Positions 21,912 to 30,690 of a DNA stretch of 64,000 bases are shown here, piece by piece. The stretch covers positions 124,001 to 188,000 of the forward strand of contig CAWBME010000005.1 of assembly GCA_963789825.1 (NCBI GenBank). The letters are read 5' to 3'. The position numbers were made by a program, and so were the translations under genes. How positions within the stretch are numbered: position 1 is the first letter of the stretch; the number at the start of each line of letters is the position of its first letter. The notes under the pieces were generated by a model that was given only the letters and a program-made list of their open reading frames with translations, ran no database searches and had not been told where the DNA came from. Origin of the DNA: PFL42 sp963789825. Lineage in GTDB: Bacteria; Chloroflexota; Anaerolineae; Anaerolineales; E44-bin32.

Positions 21912-23873
21912 ATGACCGGCGCGAGCGTCACCGAAGAGATCAAGGATCGCCTCGACATTGTTGAGGTGATCGGCGGCTCCGTCAAGCTGCGTCGCTCGGG
22001 GAAGAACTACACCGGCTTCTGCCCCTTCCATCCCAACGTCCACACGCCAGCCTTCGTCGTGTTCCCGGAGAGCGGAACCTGGCGCTGCTTCGGGGCCTGC
22101 AATGAAGGCGGCGACATCTTCAAGTTCGTGATGAAGAAGGAGGGCTTGGACTTCAAGGAGGCGCTGCGGCTGTTGGCGCCCCGCGCCGGTGTCGAGCTTC
22201 ACGAACGAGAGGTAGGTGAAGGCGCCGACGAAGAAACGCACGCCCGCCTGCGATCCTTGCTCGAAGCTGCCAGCGCCTATTTCCGTCACCAGCTGACGGC
22301 GACGCCCGCCGGTGCGCCCGTGCTGCGCTACCTACAGTCGCGCGGCCTGCAACCGGCTACCCTGGAGAGCTTCGACGTTGGATACGCGCCTGGCGGCTGG
22401 ACGACGACGATGGAACACTTGAGCGGGAAAGGGTTCTCCCGCCAGGACCTGAGTGAGGCCGGGCTGATCTCCGAGGGCACAAGCGGTGCGCAGCACGATC
22501 GCTTCCGCAACCGGATCATGCTTCCGATCCGCGACGGGCGCGGGCGCTTCGCCGGATTCGGCGCTCGGATTGTCGACCCCGACGATGTGCCCAAGTTCCT
22601 CAACTCTCCCCAGACCGCGCTGTTCGACAAGGGCAAGCTGCTCTACGGGCTGGACAAAGCGCGCAAGGCCATCCGTTCGGCGGGCCAGGCGGTGCTGGTG
22701 GAGGGCTATATGGACGTGATTGCCCTGCACCAGGCCGGCCAGGAGAATGTGGTCTCGCCGATGGGGACGGCGCTGACCGAGGCCCAGCTGCGCATGCTCA
22801 AGCGGCACACCCGGCGCATCGTGCTGGCGTTGGATGCCGACGCGGCGGGTTACCAGGCCACGCTACGCGGCTTGGAGGTCGCCCGGCAGGCGATGGACCG
22901 TGAGGCAGACCCGGTCTTTGCTGCCCGCGGCCTGGTGCGCTATGAAGGCCGACTGGACGCCGATGTGCGGGTGGTGACACTGCCGGAGGGGGTGGATCCG
23001 GACGAACTCGTCGCCGGCGGCAGCGAGTCGTGGACGAATCTGGTTCAGGCCGCGCAGCCCGTTGTCGAATACGTGCTGGGCGTGGTAACGGAAGGAAAGG
23101 ACTTGGACGACCCGAAGGTGAAGGCGGAGGTCGCCAAGGCTGTCCTGCCGCTCATCGAGGATGTGTCGGATCCTGTCGAGCGCGAGGCCTATCGACAATC
23201 GCTGGCGCGTCGGATCAAGGTCGACGAGCGTGCTCTATCCGGCGGCGGGCTGCGGCCGCGCAGCCCAGCCCGAGGGCGCTCGGGGCGCGCTCCGGCCACG
23301 GCAGCGGAGGGCGAACCTCGCTCGCGGGCGGCGGGCGAGCAGTTCTGCCTGGGCCTGATCCTGCGTGATCCCGAGTTGCTGTACTCTCTCGACCGGGATT
23401 TTTCCGCCCGAGGGCTGGAGCGCATCTCCGGGGCCGACTTTACAGGGACCCAACGACAGGTTATCTTTCAGGCGGCCCAGGAGGGCCTGGCCCAGGACCA
23501 GGTCGATCCGGGAGAGTACTGGAAGGGCCGGCTGGAGCCCGATCTTCAGCCGGAGGCGGCGGGGATGCTCGAACAGCTGGACAGCATCGACCAGATGGTC
23601 AAACTGGACCGCCAGCAGCGCAAGGTGGCTGACGAGATCCTGGCGCGCTTCATGCAGTTGCGGAAGCAGCGGCTGGAGAGTGCCCTTGGCCAGGCGCAGT
23701 TCCAGTTGATGGAGGCGCAGGGCGCAGTCCGCCCGGCGGGCGAGACAGATGACCTGGTGGGGGGGCTGGTGCGAGAAGTCCAGCACCTGGCGGAGCAGAA
23801 AGCGCGCGTCGAGCAGGCCATGGGCGGACGCTCCGGCGACTTGGGGGCCCTGATGGGCAACGAGGCACGGTAG
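21912..23873 (+). CDS. dnaG: DNA primase DnaG
   Basis: Synthesises RNA primers at the replication fork. 653 aa from ATG 21912. The N-terminal zinc finger uses Cys37, His40, Cys59 and Cys63 (CPFH, CFGAC), with three rather than two residues in the last Cys pair. The TOPRIM catalytic core has EGYMDVIAL near residue 264 and DADAAG near 308. The C-terminal ~150 residues should be the DnaB-interacting helical domain, ending in a coiled-coil-like Gln/Glu-rich stretch. It is followed after 5 bp by the primary sigma factor gene, the conserved dnaG-rpoD arrangement. Confidence 0.95.
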   Translation: MTGASVTEEIKDRLDIVEVIGGSVKLRRSGKNYTGFCPFHPNVHTPAFVVFPESGTWRCFGACNEGGDIFKFVMKKEGLDFKEALRLLAPRAGVELHEREVGEGADEETHARLRSLLEAASAYFRHQLTATPAGAPVLRYLQSRGLQPATLESFDVGYAPGGWTTTMEHLSGKGFSRQDLSEAGLISEGTSGAQHDRFRNRIMLPIRDGRGRFAGFGARIVDPDDVPKFLNSPQTALFDKGKLLYGLDKARKAIRSAGQAVLVEGYMDVIALHQAGQENVVSPMGTALTEAQLRMLKRHTRRIVLALDADAAGYQATLRGLEVARQAMDREADPVFAARGLVRYEGRLDADVRVVTLPEGVDPDELVAGGSESWTNLVQAAQPVVEYVLGVVTEGKDLDDPKVKAEVAKAVLPLIEDVSDPVEREAYRQSLARRIKVDERALSGGGLRPRSPARGRSGRAPATAAEGEPRSRAAGEQFCLGLILRDPELLYSLDRDFSARGLERISGADFTGTQRQVIFQAAQEGLAQDQVDPGEYWKGRLEPDLQPEAAGMLEQLDSIDQMVKLDRQQRKVADEILARFMQLRKQRLESALGQAQFQLMEAQGAVRPAGETDDLVGGLVREVQHLAEQKARVEQAMGGRSGDLGALMGNEAR

Positions 23874-23878
23874 GTGGG

Positions 23879-25459
23879 ATGATCCCCAGAGACGAAGAAA
23901 CCCCTCACGACGATCTGCTGGACGCGGCGCCCTTCGATGCCGAGGACGAGGTCGAGCTCGAGCCGGAGGAGTCGCTCGAGACGGTCGACAGTGAGTTGGT
24001 GGAGATTGAGCCCGACGTCGACGACGTCTTCGACGGCGACGATGAGGCCGCCGAGGAGGAGGTCGAGCCCGAGGACCTGACGCTCGCGGTCGAGCTGGCC
24101 GACGATCCTGTCCGCTTGTATCTGAAGGAAATCGGACGCGTCGAGCTGCTGGGCTCGGATCAGGAGCTCTGGCTGGCGGTGCGCATGCAGGCGCCGCGCC
24201 GGCTGCAGGTATTGCAGGCCGGACGCGCGGCCCGGCGCAAAGCGGCCGATCAGGCGCTCGCCACCCAGCAGATGCTGTTCGACGATATGCGCACCGCCTG
24301 GAAGCGGGTCCAGGAAGACGCGCGGCGACTGCGCTACCCCGAGCCGAACCTGCTGCTGATCGTGGTCGAAGCTCAGCAGCTGCGCCGGACGTGGCTGGGC
24401 GAGATGCCGTCCTTCCTGCGCCGCTGGCTGAACAACGGCACCTGGGGGAGCGACCCGGCGTGGGAGAACACCGCCCGCAACGCACTGGATGTCTTCCTCA
24501 CGGTGTACCTGATGCCGCCGAGCGTGCAACAGAGGCTGTTGGAGCGAATGGCGCGCTACGGCGGGCTGCCTCCGGTGAACACCTTCGTCAAGTGGGTACC
24601 TGACACCCGCGCCCTGCGTGACGATGAGCAGCTGATCTCCGTGCTGGCGGACCAGGCGCAAGCGGCGCTGATCCGCTCCAACTTGCGCCTGGTGGTCAGC
24701 GTGGCCAAGCGCTACATGGGGCGAGGGATCGCCTTCCTCGACCTGATCCAGGAGGGCAACATCGGCCTCCTGCGAGCGGTCGAGAAGTTCGACCCGGCCA
24801 AGGGCTACAAGTTCAGCACCTACGCCACCTGGTGGATCCGCCAGGCCATCAGCCGGGCGATCGCCGACCAAGCGCGCACGATCCGCATCCCGGTGCACAT
24901 GGTCGAGACGATCAATCGCCTGATGCGCATCCAGCGCCGCATGGTGCAGGAACTGGGGCGCGAGCCGACTTCGGAGGAACTGGCGCTGGAAATGGACCTG
25001 ATGGAGCCGAGCGAGGTTGCGGCAATCCTGCGTGCACGCGCGGAGGAAACGCCGCTCGACCCAGCGCTGGAGCGCAAGTGGCACCGGGCGGCCTCCAAGG
25101 TGCGGCGGATCATGCGCATCGCCCAGGAGCCGATGTCCCTCGAGACTCCGGTCGGCACCGAAGAATCCAGTCAGCTGGGCGACTTCATCGAAGACGAGAC
25201 GCTGCCTGAGCCGGTCGATGCCGCGGCCCGCGAACTGCTCAAGGACCAGGTGCAGAACGCGCTCTCGGTGCTCACCGAGCGCGAGCGCCAGGTGCTGGAG
25301 ATGCGCTTCGGACTGCAGGATGGCAAGGACTACACGCTGGAAGAGGTCGGCAGGTACTTCAACGTCACGCGCGAGCGCATCCGGCAGATCGAGGCCAAGG
25401 CGTTGCGCAAGCTGCGCCACCCGACCCGCAGCCGCCATCTGCGCGACTACCTGAGCTGA
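23879..25459 (+). CDS. rpoD: Primary RNA polymerase sigma factor (RpoD/SigA)
   Basis: Housekeeping sigma-70, 526 aa. The first ~75 residues are very acidic (region 1.1-like). DDPVRLYLKEIGRVELLG is region 1.2. A non-conserved insertion occupies about 100-255. Region 2 begins ALIRSNLRLVVSVAKRYMG at about 261 and includes YKFSTYATWWIRQAI for -10 recognition. Region 4.2 is YTLEEVGRYFNVTRERIRQI near 484 for -35 binding. AGGTGGG overlaps the spacer just after the dnaG stop. The TATAAT, TACAAT and TTGACA-like elements noted elsewhere in the window fit this sigma type. Confidence 0.95.
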   Translation: MIPRDEETPHDDLLDAAPFDAEDEVELEPEESLETVDSELVEIEPDVDDVFDGDDEAAEEEVEPEDLTLAVELADDPVRLYLKEIGRVELLGSDQELWLAVRMQAPRRLQVLQAGRAARRKAADQALATQQMLFDDMRTAWKRVQEDARRLRYPEPNLLLIVVEAQQLRRTWLGEMPSFLRRWLNNGTWGSDPAWENTARNALDVFLTVYLMPPSVQQRLLERMARYGGLPPVNTFVKWVPDTRALRDDEQLISVLADQAQAALIRSNLRLVVSVAKRYMGRGIAFLDLIQEGNIGLLRAVEKFDPAKGYKFSTYATWWIRQAISRAIADQARTIRIPVHMVETINRLMRIQRRMVQELGREPTSEELALEMDLMEPSEVAAILRARAEETPLDPALERKWHRAASKVRRIMRIAQEPMSLETPVGTEESSQLGDFIEDETLPEPVDAAARELLKDQVQNALSVLTERERQVLEMRFGLQDGKDYTLEEVGRYFNVTRERIRQIEAKALRKLRHPTRSRHLRDYLS

Positions 25460-26499
25460 CTCTCGCCACCGGCCGGGGGAGGAGATACATCTCCCCTTCC
25501 AGAGCCTCCTGCGTCCTCTTCCCCCGTCTCGGCAAGCGGGGGGTATAGCAACCGCCCATCAAGCTCCTCGAGCCGCTCCGCCAGTACCGGATTGAACGCA
25601 TCGTTCTCTTCTGGAGTGTCTCTGCGCAAGCCCGTGCATGAGTCCCGCCGGGGACCGGGGGGAGGAAATGCATCGCCTCCCCCCAGGCCCTTCTGCCTCC
25701 CCTTTCCCTGCCTCGGCAAGGGAGTTGGGTGAAGTTGTTCATCAAGACCCTCGTGTCGCTCCGCCAGGACCAGGTCGAACGCCTCGTTCTCTCAGAGAGC
25801 GCATCCGCGCAAGTGCATGGATGAGTCCCGCCGGGGGCCGGGGGGAGGAATTGCATCTTCGCGGAGCATCCCTGGAGCGAAGCGAAAGGGACCTCCCCCC
25901 AGGCCCTCTGCCTCCCTTTCCCTGCCTCGGCAAGGGAGTTGGGTGCAGCTGTTACCAAGACCCCTGTCGCTCCGCCAGGCCAGATCGAACGCCTCGTTCT
26001 CTCGAGGCGCACGAGCTCCGCGAAGTCACTGATGACCGCTGAGGGGGAATTGCACGTCGGTTCGGAGCATCGCCTGGAGCGATTGCAGGGCCTCCGCCCC
26101 AGGCCCCCGGCACCCCCTTCCCCCTACCTCCGCAAGCGGCGGTTGACGTGACTTGCTACCAGGCCACTAACCGCCGCGCGAGTGCCGGATCGACTCTCGT
26201 CGCCGAGGCAGACGAGCGCCATGAAGTCACTGATGACCGCTGATAGGGATTTGCGCGGCGGTTCGAAGTCGCAGTGGAAGACTCGGGTGCCCGCCGCTTG
26301 CAGGGGGTTCGGGGGAGGCACTCCCCCAGCTCCCGCTCACCGAAGGAGCGGGTTAAGGTAAGGGAGTGCGGCTATGCCCGCCGGTGAGCGGGCAGGGGCG
26401 AAGGGGTAGGGCTTTGCCTGCCAGGGGAGCAGCCGTCGGCGCCCCGGGGAAGTCCTGGGAGGGGGATATGGTGCGTCGCCGCTGAGGGGGCTGCGGCGG
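25460..26499. repeat. Degenerate repeat array, about 180-200 bp units
   Basis: No gene is supported in this kilobase. Three or more related units follow each other, starting near 25470, 25650, 25830 and 26040. Each has a GC-rich palindrome (GGGGGGAGG, a loop with ATGCAT or TTGCAT, then CCTCCCCCC), a pyrimidine tract with CCCTGCCTCGGCAAG, a segment TCGCTCCGCCAG and then GAACGCCTCGTTCTCT or GAACGCATCGTTCTCT. A second motif, GAAGTCACTGATGACCGCTGA, occurs twice (about 26019 and 26223). The last part (from about 26290) matches the repeat block at 2320-2480. Open frames here are by-products of the repeats. Confidence 0.75.
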
Positions 26500-27264
26500 T
26501 TACGGTGCGGCGGCCTGCAGGCCCCAGCGCTCCCGCACGCGGCGTTCCGTCGGGGCGAAAACCAGCCGATCTACCGCCAGGCCGATCGCCACGATCAGGA
26601 GCATCACCGCGATCACCTGGCTCATGTTGTTGAGTTCCCGCCCCATGGCCAGCGCCTGACCCAGCCCCAGGCTGATGTAGAGAAGCTCACCGGCCATCAG
26701 TGAACGCCAGGCGAACGACCAGCCCAGTTTCATCCCCGAGACGATGCTCGGGAAAGCTGCCGGCAGCACGACGCGCGCATACAGAAGGAGACCTTCGGCC
26801 CCCATCGTACGGGCGGCACGCAAGTAGAGCGGGGGGGTGTTGCGGACCCCGTCGGCGGTGGAAAGGGTGATCGAGAGCAGGGCGCCCATCACGACGACGA
26901 ACAGGATGGCCTTCTCGCCCAGGCCGAACCAGAGCAGCGCCAGGGGAAGCCAGCAGATGCTGGGCAGCGCCTGCAGGCCCATCACCATCGGCCCCAGGGT
27001 AGTCTGCACCAGGCGGCTTCGGCCGAGCAGCAAACCGAGCGGGATCCCGATCAGGATCGACAGGCCGTAGCCGATGAGGATCCTGCGCATGCTGGTGGCC
27101 ACGGCCAGAACGTAGGTTCCGTTGGCGAGGCCCTTGTACAACGAAAGGGCCACCGAGGAGGGTGATGGGAAGACGTAGGGCGGCCACAATCCCAGCCGAA
27201 ACAAGATCTCCCACACGAGGAGCAAGCCGAGAAAGAACAACAGGCTAATCTGCCAGTTGCGCAT
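26500..27264 (-). CDS. ssuC: ABC transporter permease, sulfonate/nitrate/taurine type
   Basis: Membrane permease of an importer in the SsuC/TauC/NrtB group, 254 aa with about six helices. The conserved cytoplasmic loop with the ATPase-contact motif is visible as AARTMGAEGLLLYARVVLPAAFPSIVSG. The start was set at 27264 (MRNWQISLLFFLGLLL), which overlaps the end of the ATPase gene by 20 nt; longer versions would run further into that gene. Substrate specificity within sulfonate, taurine, nitrate or riboflavin/pyrimidine-precursor importers cannot be fixed from sequence. Third gene of the Rrf2-led operon after the binding protein and ATPase. Confidence 0.85.
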   Translation of the reverse strand: MRNWQISLLFFLGLLLVWEILFRLGLWPPYVFPSPSSVALSLYKGLANGTYVLAVATSMRRILIGYGLSILIGIPLGLLLGRSRLVQTTLGPMVMGLQALPSICWLPLALLWFGLGEKAILFVVVMGALLSITLSTADGVRNTPPLYLRAARTMGAEGLLLYARVVLPAAFPSIVSGMKLGWSFAWRSLMAGELLYISLGLGQALAMGRELNNMSQVIAVMLLIVAIGLAVDRLVFAPTERRVRERWGLQAAAP

Positions 27265-28030
27265 ATCGCTCCTCTCGCTCCTTGTTGACCTCCACCCGCA
27301 GGTCGGCGATGATCTCGCGGGCGGCATCGACCAGCGCATGGTCCTCCATCGCCCGGGGGCGAGGCAGCCCGAAGCGGTACTCCCGCTTGATCGACCCTGG
27401 CCGGGCGGTCATCAGCAGGACGCGATCGCCCAGAACCAGCGCTTCGCGCACGTTGTGCGTTACGAACAGAATCGTCTTGACCGTCCTCGCCCAGATGTCC
27501 TGCAGTTCGATGTGCAGAATGTCGCGCGTTTGGGCATCCAGTGCGGCAAATGGCTCGTCCATCAAGAGCACCTTCGGCTCCATGGCCAACGCCCTGGCCA
27601 ACTCGGCTCGCTGCTTCATGCCGCCCGAGAGCTCATGGACGTAGGCGGTCTGGAAGCGATCCAGGTGGACCAATCGGAGATAATCGACCGCCTTCTCGCG
27701 GCGCTCCTTGCGCCCCATGCCGGCCACCTGCAGGCCAAAGGCGACATTGTCGAGCACGTTCAGCCAAGGGAACAGGGCGGCCTCCTGGAAGATGACCACC
27801 CTGTCACTCCCAGGCCGAGTCAGAGGAGAGCCGTCCCCCAGCACCTGGCCGGAATCGGGCTGCTCCAAACCAGCAAAGATGCTCAGCATCGTGGACTTGC
27901 CACATCCGGAGGGGCCCAGGAGGCAGACAAACTCCCCGGAGGCCACCTGGAAGGTCACCCCGTCCAGCGCCTGGGTGGTTCCCCTCCGGGTGCGGAAGGA
28001 CTTGTGGATGTCCTGCGCCTCAAGTCGCAT
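27245..28030 (-). CDS. ssuB: ABC transporter ATPase, sulfonate/nitrate/taurine type
   Basis: 261-aa ATPase energising the adjacent permease. Walker A GPSGCGKST near residues 39-47, Q-loop IFQEAALFPWL, signature LSGGMKQRAELARAL, Walker B VLLMDEPFAALD and switch VTHNVREAL are all present and well spaced. Ending ERYAQLAD, it overlaps the permease start. It lies 42 bp downstream of the binding-protein gene. SsuB, TauB and NrtD are not reliably separable by motif, so the symbol names the subfamily only. Confidence 0.88.
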   Translation of the reverse strand: MRLEAQDIHKSFRTRRGTTQALDGVTFQVASGEFVCLLGPSGCGKSTMLSIFAGLEQPDSGQVLGDGSPLTRPGSDRVVIFQEAALFPWLNVLDNVAFGLQVAGMGRKERREKAVDYLRLVHLDRFQTAYVHELSGGMKQRAELARALAMEPKVLLMDEPFAALDAQTRDILHIELQDIWARTVKTILFVTHNVREALVLGDRVLLMTARPGSIKREYRFGLPRPRAMEDHALVDAAREIIADLRVEVNKEREERYAQLAD

Positions 28031-28072
28031 CGTGTCCCTGTGAGAACGGCGGGCGCGCCCCTGGCGGCATGG

Positions 28073-29137
28073 CTACTGAATCGGCTCGAGGCCGCGCTCC
28101 GACAGCACTTCATTGAGGAGATCAAGCGCATAGATCCCAGTCAGATTCGGCTCCTCCTCGAGGAAGCCAGCCTCGAAGGCGGACTGGGCGGACTTGACCA
28201 GAGAGGACGAAATCGGGTCGTAGGTGATGCGCATCCGACTCCAGGCGCTGTCGAGCACTTCCGCCGGCAGAGGCTGGCTCGTGATCTTGCCGATCTCCTC
28301 GTTGACCAGCTGCTTGGCCTCGTCCGGGTTGTCTGCGATCCATTGGGTTGTATCGACGTGCGCCTCCAGCCAGGCCTTGACCAGGTCGGGGTGCTGCTCA
28401 AGGAAGGGAGTGCTGACGATCACCATAGCCGTCGTGAAGTCGCCGTTCGGCCAAAGGTCCCTCTCGTCCAGGAACAGCTCACCCTTGCCTTCGACGATCA
28501 GGCGGCTGGCCCACGGCTCCGGCACCCAAGCCGCATCGATCGAGCCCAGGCGGAACAGGTCCAGGATCTGAGGGTTGGCCGTGGGGACGATCTGGACATC
28601 GCCGCCGTTCTCTACGGTCTCGAGGCCGTGCTCCGCCAGGTAGGCGCGCAGGGCGACATCCTGGGTGTTCCCCAGTTGGGGCGAGGCCACCTTCTTGCCC
28701 GCCAGATCCGCGGCGGACCGGATCCCGGCCTCGGGCCGGACGATCAGAGATGCGCCCCCGCTCGTAGCTCCGGCGACGATTCGCAGCGCTTCACCATTGC
28801 TGCGCACATAGCCGTTGATGGCCGGGTTGGGGCCGATGTAGCTCAAGTCCAGTTCACCGGCAAAGATCGCCTCAATCACGGATGGGCCGGCGTTGAAGGT
28901 CGTTGTCTTCAGTTCAACCTGATCACCGAGGGCTTTCTGGAAATCGCCGCGCGCCAAGCCGACCAGCGCCTGGCTGTGAGTCAGATTGGGAAAGTAGCCG
29001 ACGCGCATGGTGGTCGGCGGAGGCCCCGTCGGGGCGCCCCCGCTGCACGCAGCAAGCACCAGGGCAACCAATAGCGACAGGGTCCACAGGCGGAGGCGTC
29101 GAGTTCGGGCCATGGTGGAAGACACTGGGGATTGCAT
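28073..29137 (-). CDS. ssuA: ABC transporter substrate-binding lipoprotein, SsuA/TauA/NrtA-like
   Basis: 354-aa extracytoplasmic binding protein. The signal peptide ends LAAC with Cys31 as lipid attachment. MRVGYFPNLTHSQALVGLAR opens the mature fold, and TFNAGPSVIEAIFAGELDLSYIGPNPAING is typical of the aliphatic sulfonate/nitrate/taurine family. The start at 29137 is supported by AGAGGAG 7 nt upstream. It follows the rrf2 gene by 35 bp on the same strand. An Rrf2 regulator of the Fe-S type at the head of the operon favours a sulfur source as ligand, but that is inference. Confidence 0.85.
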   Translation of the reverse strand: MQSPVSSTMARTRRLRLWTLSLLVALVLAACSGGAPTGPPPTTMRVGYFPNLTHSQALVGLARGDFQKALGDQVELKTTTFNAGPSVIEAIFAGELDLSYIGPNPAINGYVRSNGEALRIVAGATSGGASLIVRPEAGIRSAADLAGKKVASPQLGNTQDVALRAYLAEHGLETVENGGDVQIVPTANPQILDLFRLGSIDAAWVPEPWASRLIVEGKGELFLDERDLWPNGDFTTAMVIVSTPFLEQHPDLVKAWLEAHVDTTQWIADNPDEAKQLVNEEIGKITSQPLPAEVLDSAWSRMRITYDPISSSLVKSAQSAFEAGFLEEEPNLTGIYALDLLNEVLSERGLEPIQ

Positions 29138-29172
29138 GCTAGTCTCCTCTGGATTGGATGGGTTGTCAAGAA

Positions 29173-29607
29173 TCAATGGCTGGCTCGGCCGCGCCGGCCG
29201 CTGGTCACATCGGCAAGGGTGGTGCGGTCGACCACGTCGACAATGGCCTGGCGGACGGGCGCCATTGCCTGACGCAGCAGGCAGCTTGTCTCATCCGGGC
29301 AGGAGCAGGCTGCGTAATCGATCTGGCTCAGACAGCTGACCGGCGCCAGCCGGCCATCGAGCACGCGGATCACCTCGCCCAGGGTAATGCTGTCAGCCTT
29401 GCGGCCGAGAATGTAGCCGCCGCCGGGTCCGGTTTGGCTGTGGACGATGCCGGCGTTGCGCAGGGTGACGAAGATCTGCTCGAGGAACTTGACGGGCAGT
29501 CGGTTGCGTTCGGCCAGAGCGCGCAGGGGAACCGGTCGGCCGGGGGGCTGGCCGGCCAGGTCGAACAGGGCGCGCAAGCCGTACTCTGAGCGTTTGGACA
29601 GATTCAT
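29173..29607 (-). CDS. Rrf2-family transcriptional regulator with Fe-S-type cysteines
   Basis: 144-aa winged-helix regulator. MNLSKRSEYGLRALFDLA is the family N-terminus, followed by the helix-turn-helix around residues 25-50 and the wing GPGGGYILGR. Four cysteines lie in the effector region (Cys92, 101, 103, 109), close to the three-Cys cluster site of IscR (92, 98, 104), so it may bind an iron-sulfur cluster; CymR-type cysteine sensing is the alternative. It is the first gene of the importer operon and is divergent from nuoA, so it could control both directions. Start 29607 matches the family N-terminus. Confidence 0.88.
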   Translation of the reverse strand: MNLSKRSEYGLRALFDLAGQPPGRPVPLRALAERNRLPVKFLEQIFVTLRNAGIVHSQTGPGGGYILGRKADSITLGEVIRVLDGRLAPVSCLSQIDYAACSCPDETSCLLRQAMAPVRQAIVDVVDRTTLADVTSGRRGRASH

Positions 29608-29610
29608 GCC

Positions 29611-29638
29611 TATTTCCCCTACAGGATATATGGGAATA
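29611..29638 (-). promoter_or_regulatory. Candidate operator upstream of rrf2
   Basis: Imperfect inverted repeat TATTTCCC and GGGAATA, 13 bp apart, located at about +1 to +30 of the predicted rrf2 transcript. Its position suits autorepression. It does not match the published IscR consensus closely, so the assignment is tentative. Confidence 0.35.
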
Positions 29639-29646
29639 CTATGCCT

Positions 29647-29675
29647 ATCGTACCCCTTCTTCGTCCGCGCATCAA
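29647..29675 (-). promoter_or_regulatory. Candidate promoter of the rrf2-importer operon
   Basis: On the minus strand TTGATG (29675-29670), a 17-bp spacer and TACGAT (29652-29647). Each hexamer matches 4/6 of consensus. The predicted start is near 29640, about 33 bp before the rrf2 start. Confidence 0.45.
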
Positions 29676-29726
29676 GTCCCCATTTCCTGGCACCTACCTG
29701 CACCGCAACGGAGAAGGGCGCTGTCT

Positions 29727-29755
29727 TTGACCGGCCTCATCGCTTGTGCTAAACT
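29727..29755 (+). promoter_or_regulatory. Promoter of the nuo operon
   Basis: TTGACC (29727-29732, 5/6 to consensus), 17-bp spacer, TAAACT (29750-29755, 4/6). The predicted transcript start is about 43 bp before nuoA. It is 50-60 bp from the divergent rrf2 promoter. Confidence 0.6.
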
Positions 29756-29804
29756 GAACCCACTTAGACCAATTCGCCGGACGCCTCGAGCGCGGCCGGC
29801 ATCC

Positions 29805-30176
29805 ATGGCCGAGGATCGGTTGCCTGCGGACTTCCTGCCCATCGCCGTCCTGCTCGCCCTGGCTACCGGCATCGCCTTCCTGGTGGTGGCGCTCGGCCAC
29901 CTGTTCGGCCCCCATCGGCCATCCAGCCGCAAAGGCCAGACCTATGAATCGGGCATGGTGCCGTACGGGCCCGGGCAGCGCCGCATCCCCGTTCGCTTCT
30001 ATCTGGTCGCAGTGCTGTTTATCCTGTTCGACATCGAGACCGTCTTCCTGCTCCCGTGGGCGGTCGTGATGCGCAAGTCCGGCGTTGCCGGCCTGGTGCA
30101 GATCGGCCTGTTCGTGCTCATCCTGGGGATCGGATTCTTCTACGCCTGGAAGAAGGGAGCGCTCGAGTGGGAGTAG
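29805..30176 (+). CDS. nuoA: NADH-quinone oxidoreductase subunit A
   Basis: Small membrane subunit of complex I, 123 aa with three helices. TYESGMVPYGPGQRRIPVRFYLVAVLFILFDIE is the conserved loop and second helix carrying the functionally important acidic residues. ATG 29805 places the start downstream of the nuo promoter; longer in-frame starts would overlap it. The stop overlaps the GTG start of nuoB. First of 14 nuo genes in the canonical A-N order. Confidence 0.95.
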   Translation: MAEDRLPADFLPIAVLLALATGIAFLVVALGHLFGPHRPSSRKGQTYESGMVPYGPGQRRIPVRFYLVAVLFILFDIETVFLLPWAVVMRKSGVAGLVQIGLFVLILGIGFFYAWKKGALEWE

Positions 30177-30649
30177 AACAGAAGCTCGGCAACATGGGTG
30201 TGGTGACCACCACGCTGGAGCAGGCCATCAACTGGAGCCGCACCAATGCCATGTGGCCGATGCTGTTCGGCTTGGCCTGCTGCGCCATCGAGATGATGAG
30301 CGCCCAGTCGGCCGACTACGATCTCAGCCGCTTCGGCATGGAGCTGATGCGGCCGAGCCCGCGCCAGGCTGACCTGATGATCGTTGCCGGGCGCGTCAGC
30401 CGCAAGATGGCCCCGGTGCTGCGCCGACTGTACGATCAGATGCCCGAGCCCAAGTGGGTGATCGCCATGGGGGATTGCTGCTCCTGCGGCGGGGTGTTCA
30501 ACAACTACGCCATCGTCCAGGGCGTGGATGAGATCGTCCCGGTGGACGTGTATGTCGCCGGGTGTCCGCCCCGGCCGGAAGGCCTGATCCACGGAATCAT
30601 CACGCTGCACGAGAAGGTCAAGACCGAGAAGCTGAAGGACTACGCCTGA
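30167..30649 (+). CDS. nuoB: NADH-quinone oxidoreductase subunit B
   Basis: Peripheral-arm subunit holding the terminal [4Fe-4S] cluster N2, which reduces quinone. 160 aa. Cluster cysteines are visible in LACCAIEMM, GDCCSCGG and VAGCPPRPEG; the tandem Cys pair is characteristic. GTG 30167 gives an N-terminus of the usual length and overlaps nuoA by 10 nt. The MSAQSADYDLSRFGMELMRPSP segment after the Cys pair is the usual one. Confidence 0.95.
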   Translation: MGVEQKLGNMGVVTTTLEQAINWSRTNAMWPMLFGLACCAIEMMSAQSADYDLSRFGMELMRPSPRQADLMIVAGRVSRKMAPVLRRLYDQMPEPKWVIAMGDCCSCGGVFNNYAIVQGVDEIVPVDVYVAGCPPRPEGLIHGIITLHEKVKTEKLKDYA

Positions 30650-30690
30650 GCCGGCAGGCGCGGGCGGCGACCTCCGAGGGCACATTGCCG

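Noticed and set aside
25467..26042. Open frames within the repeat array after the sigma factor gene
   Set aside because: They follow the repeat units, change frame between copies and match no protein family.
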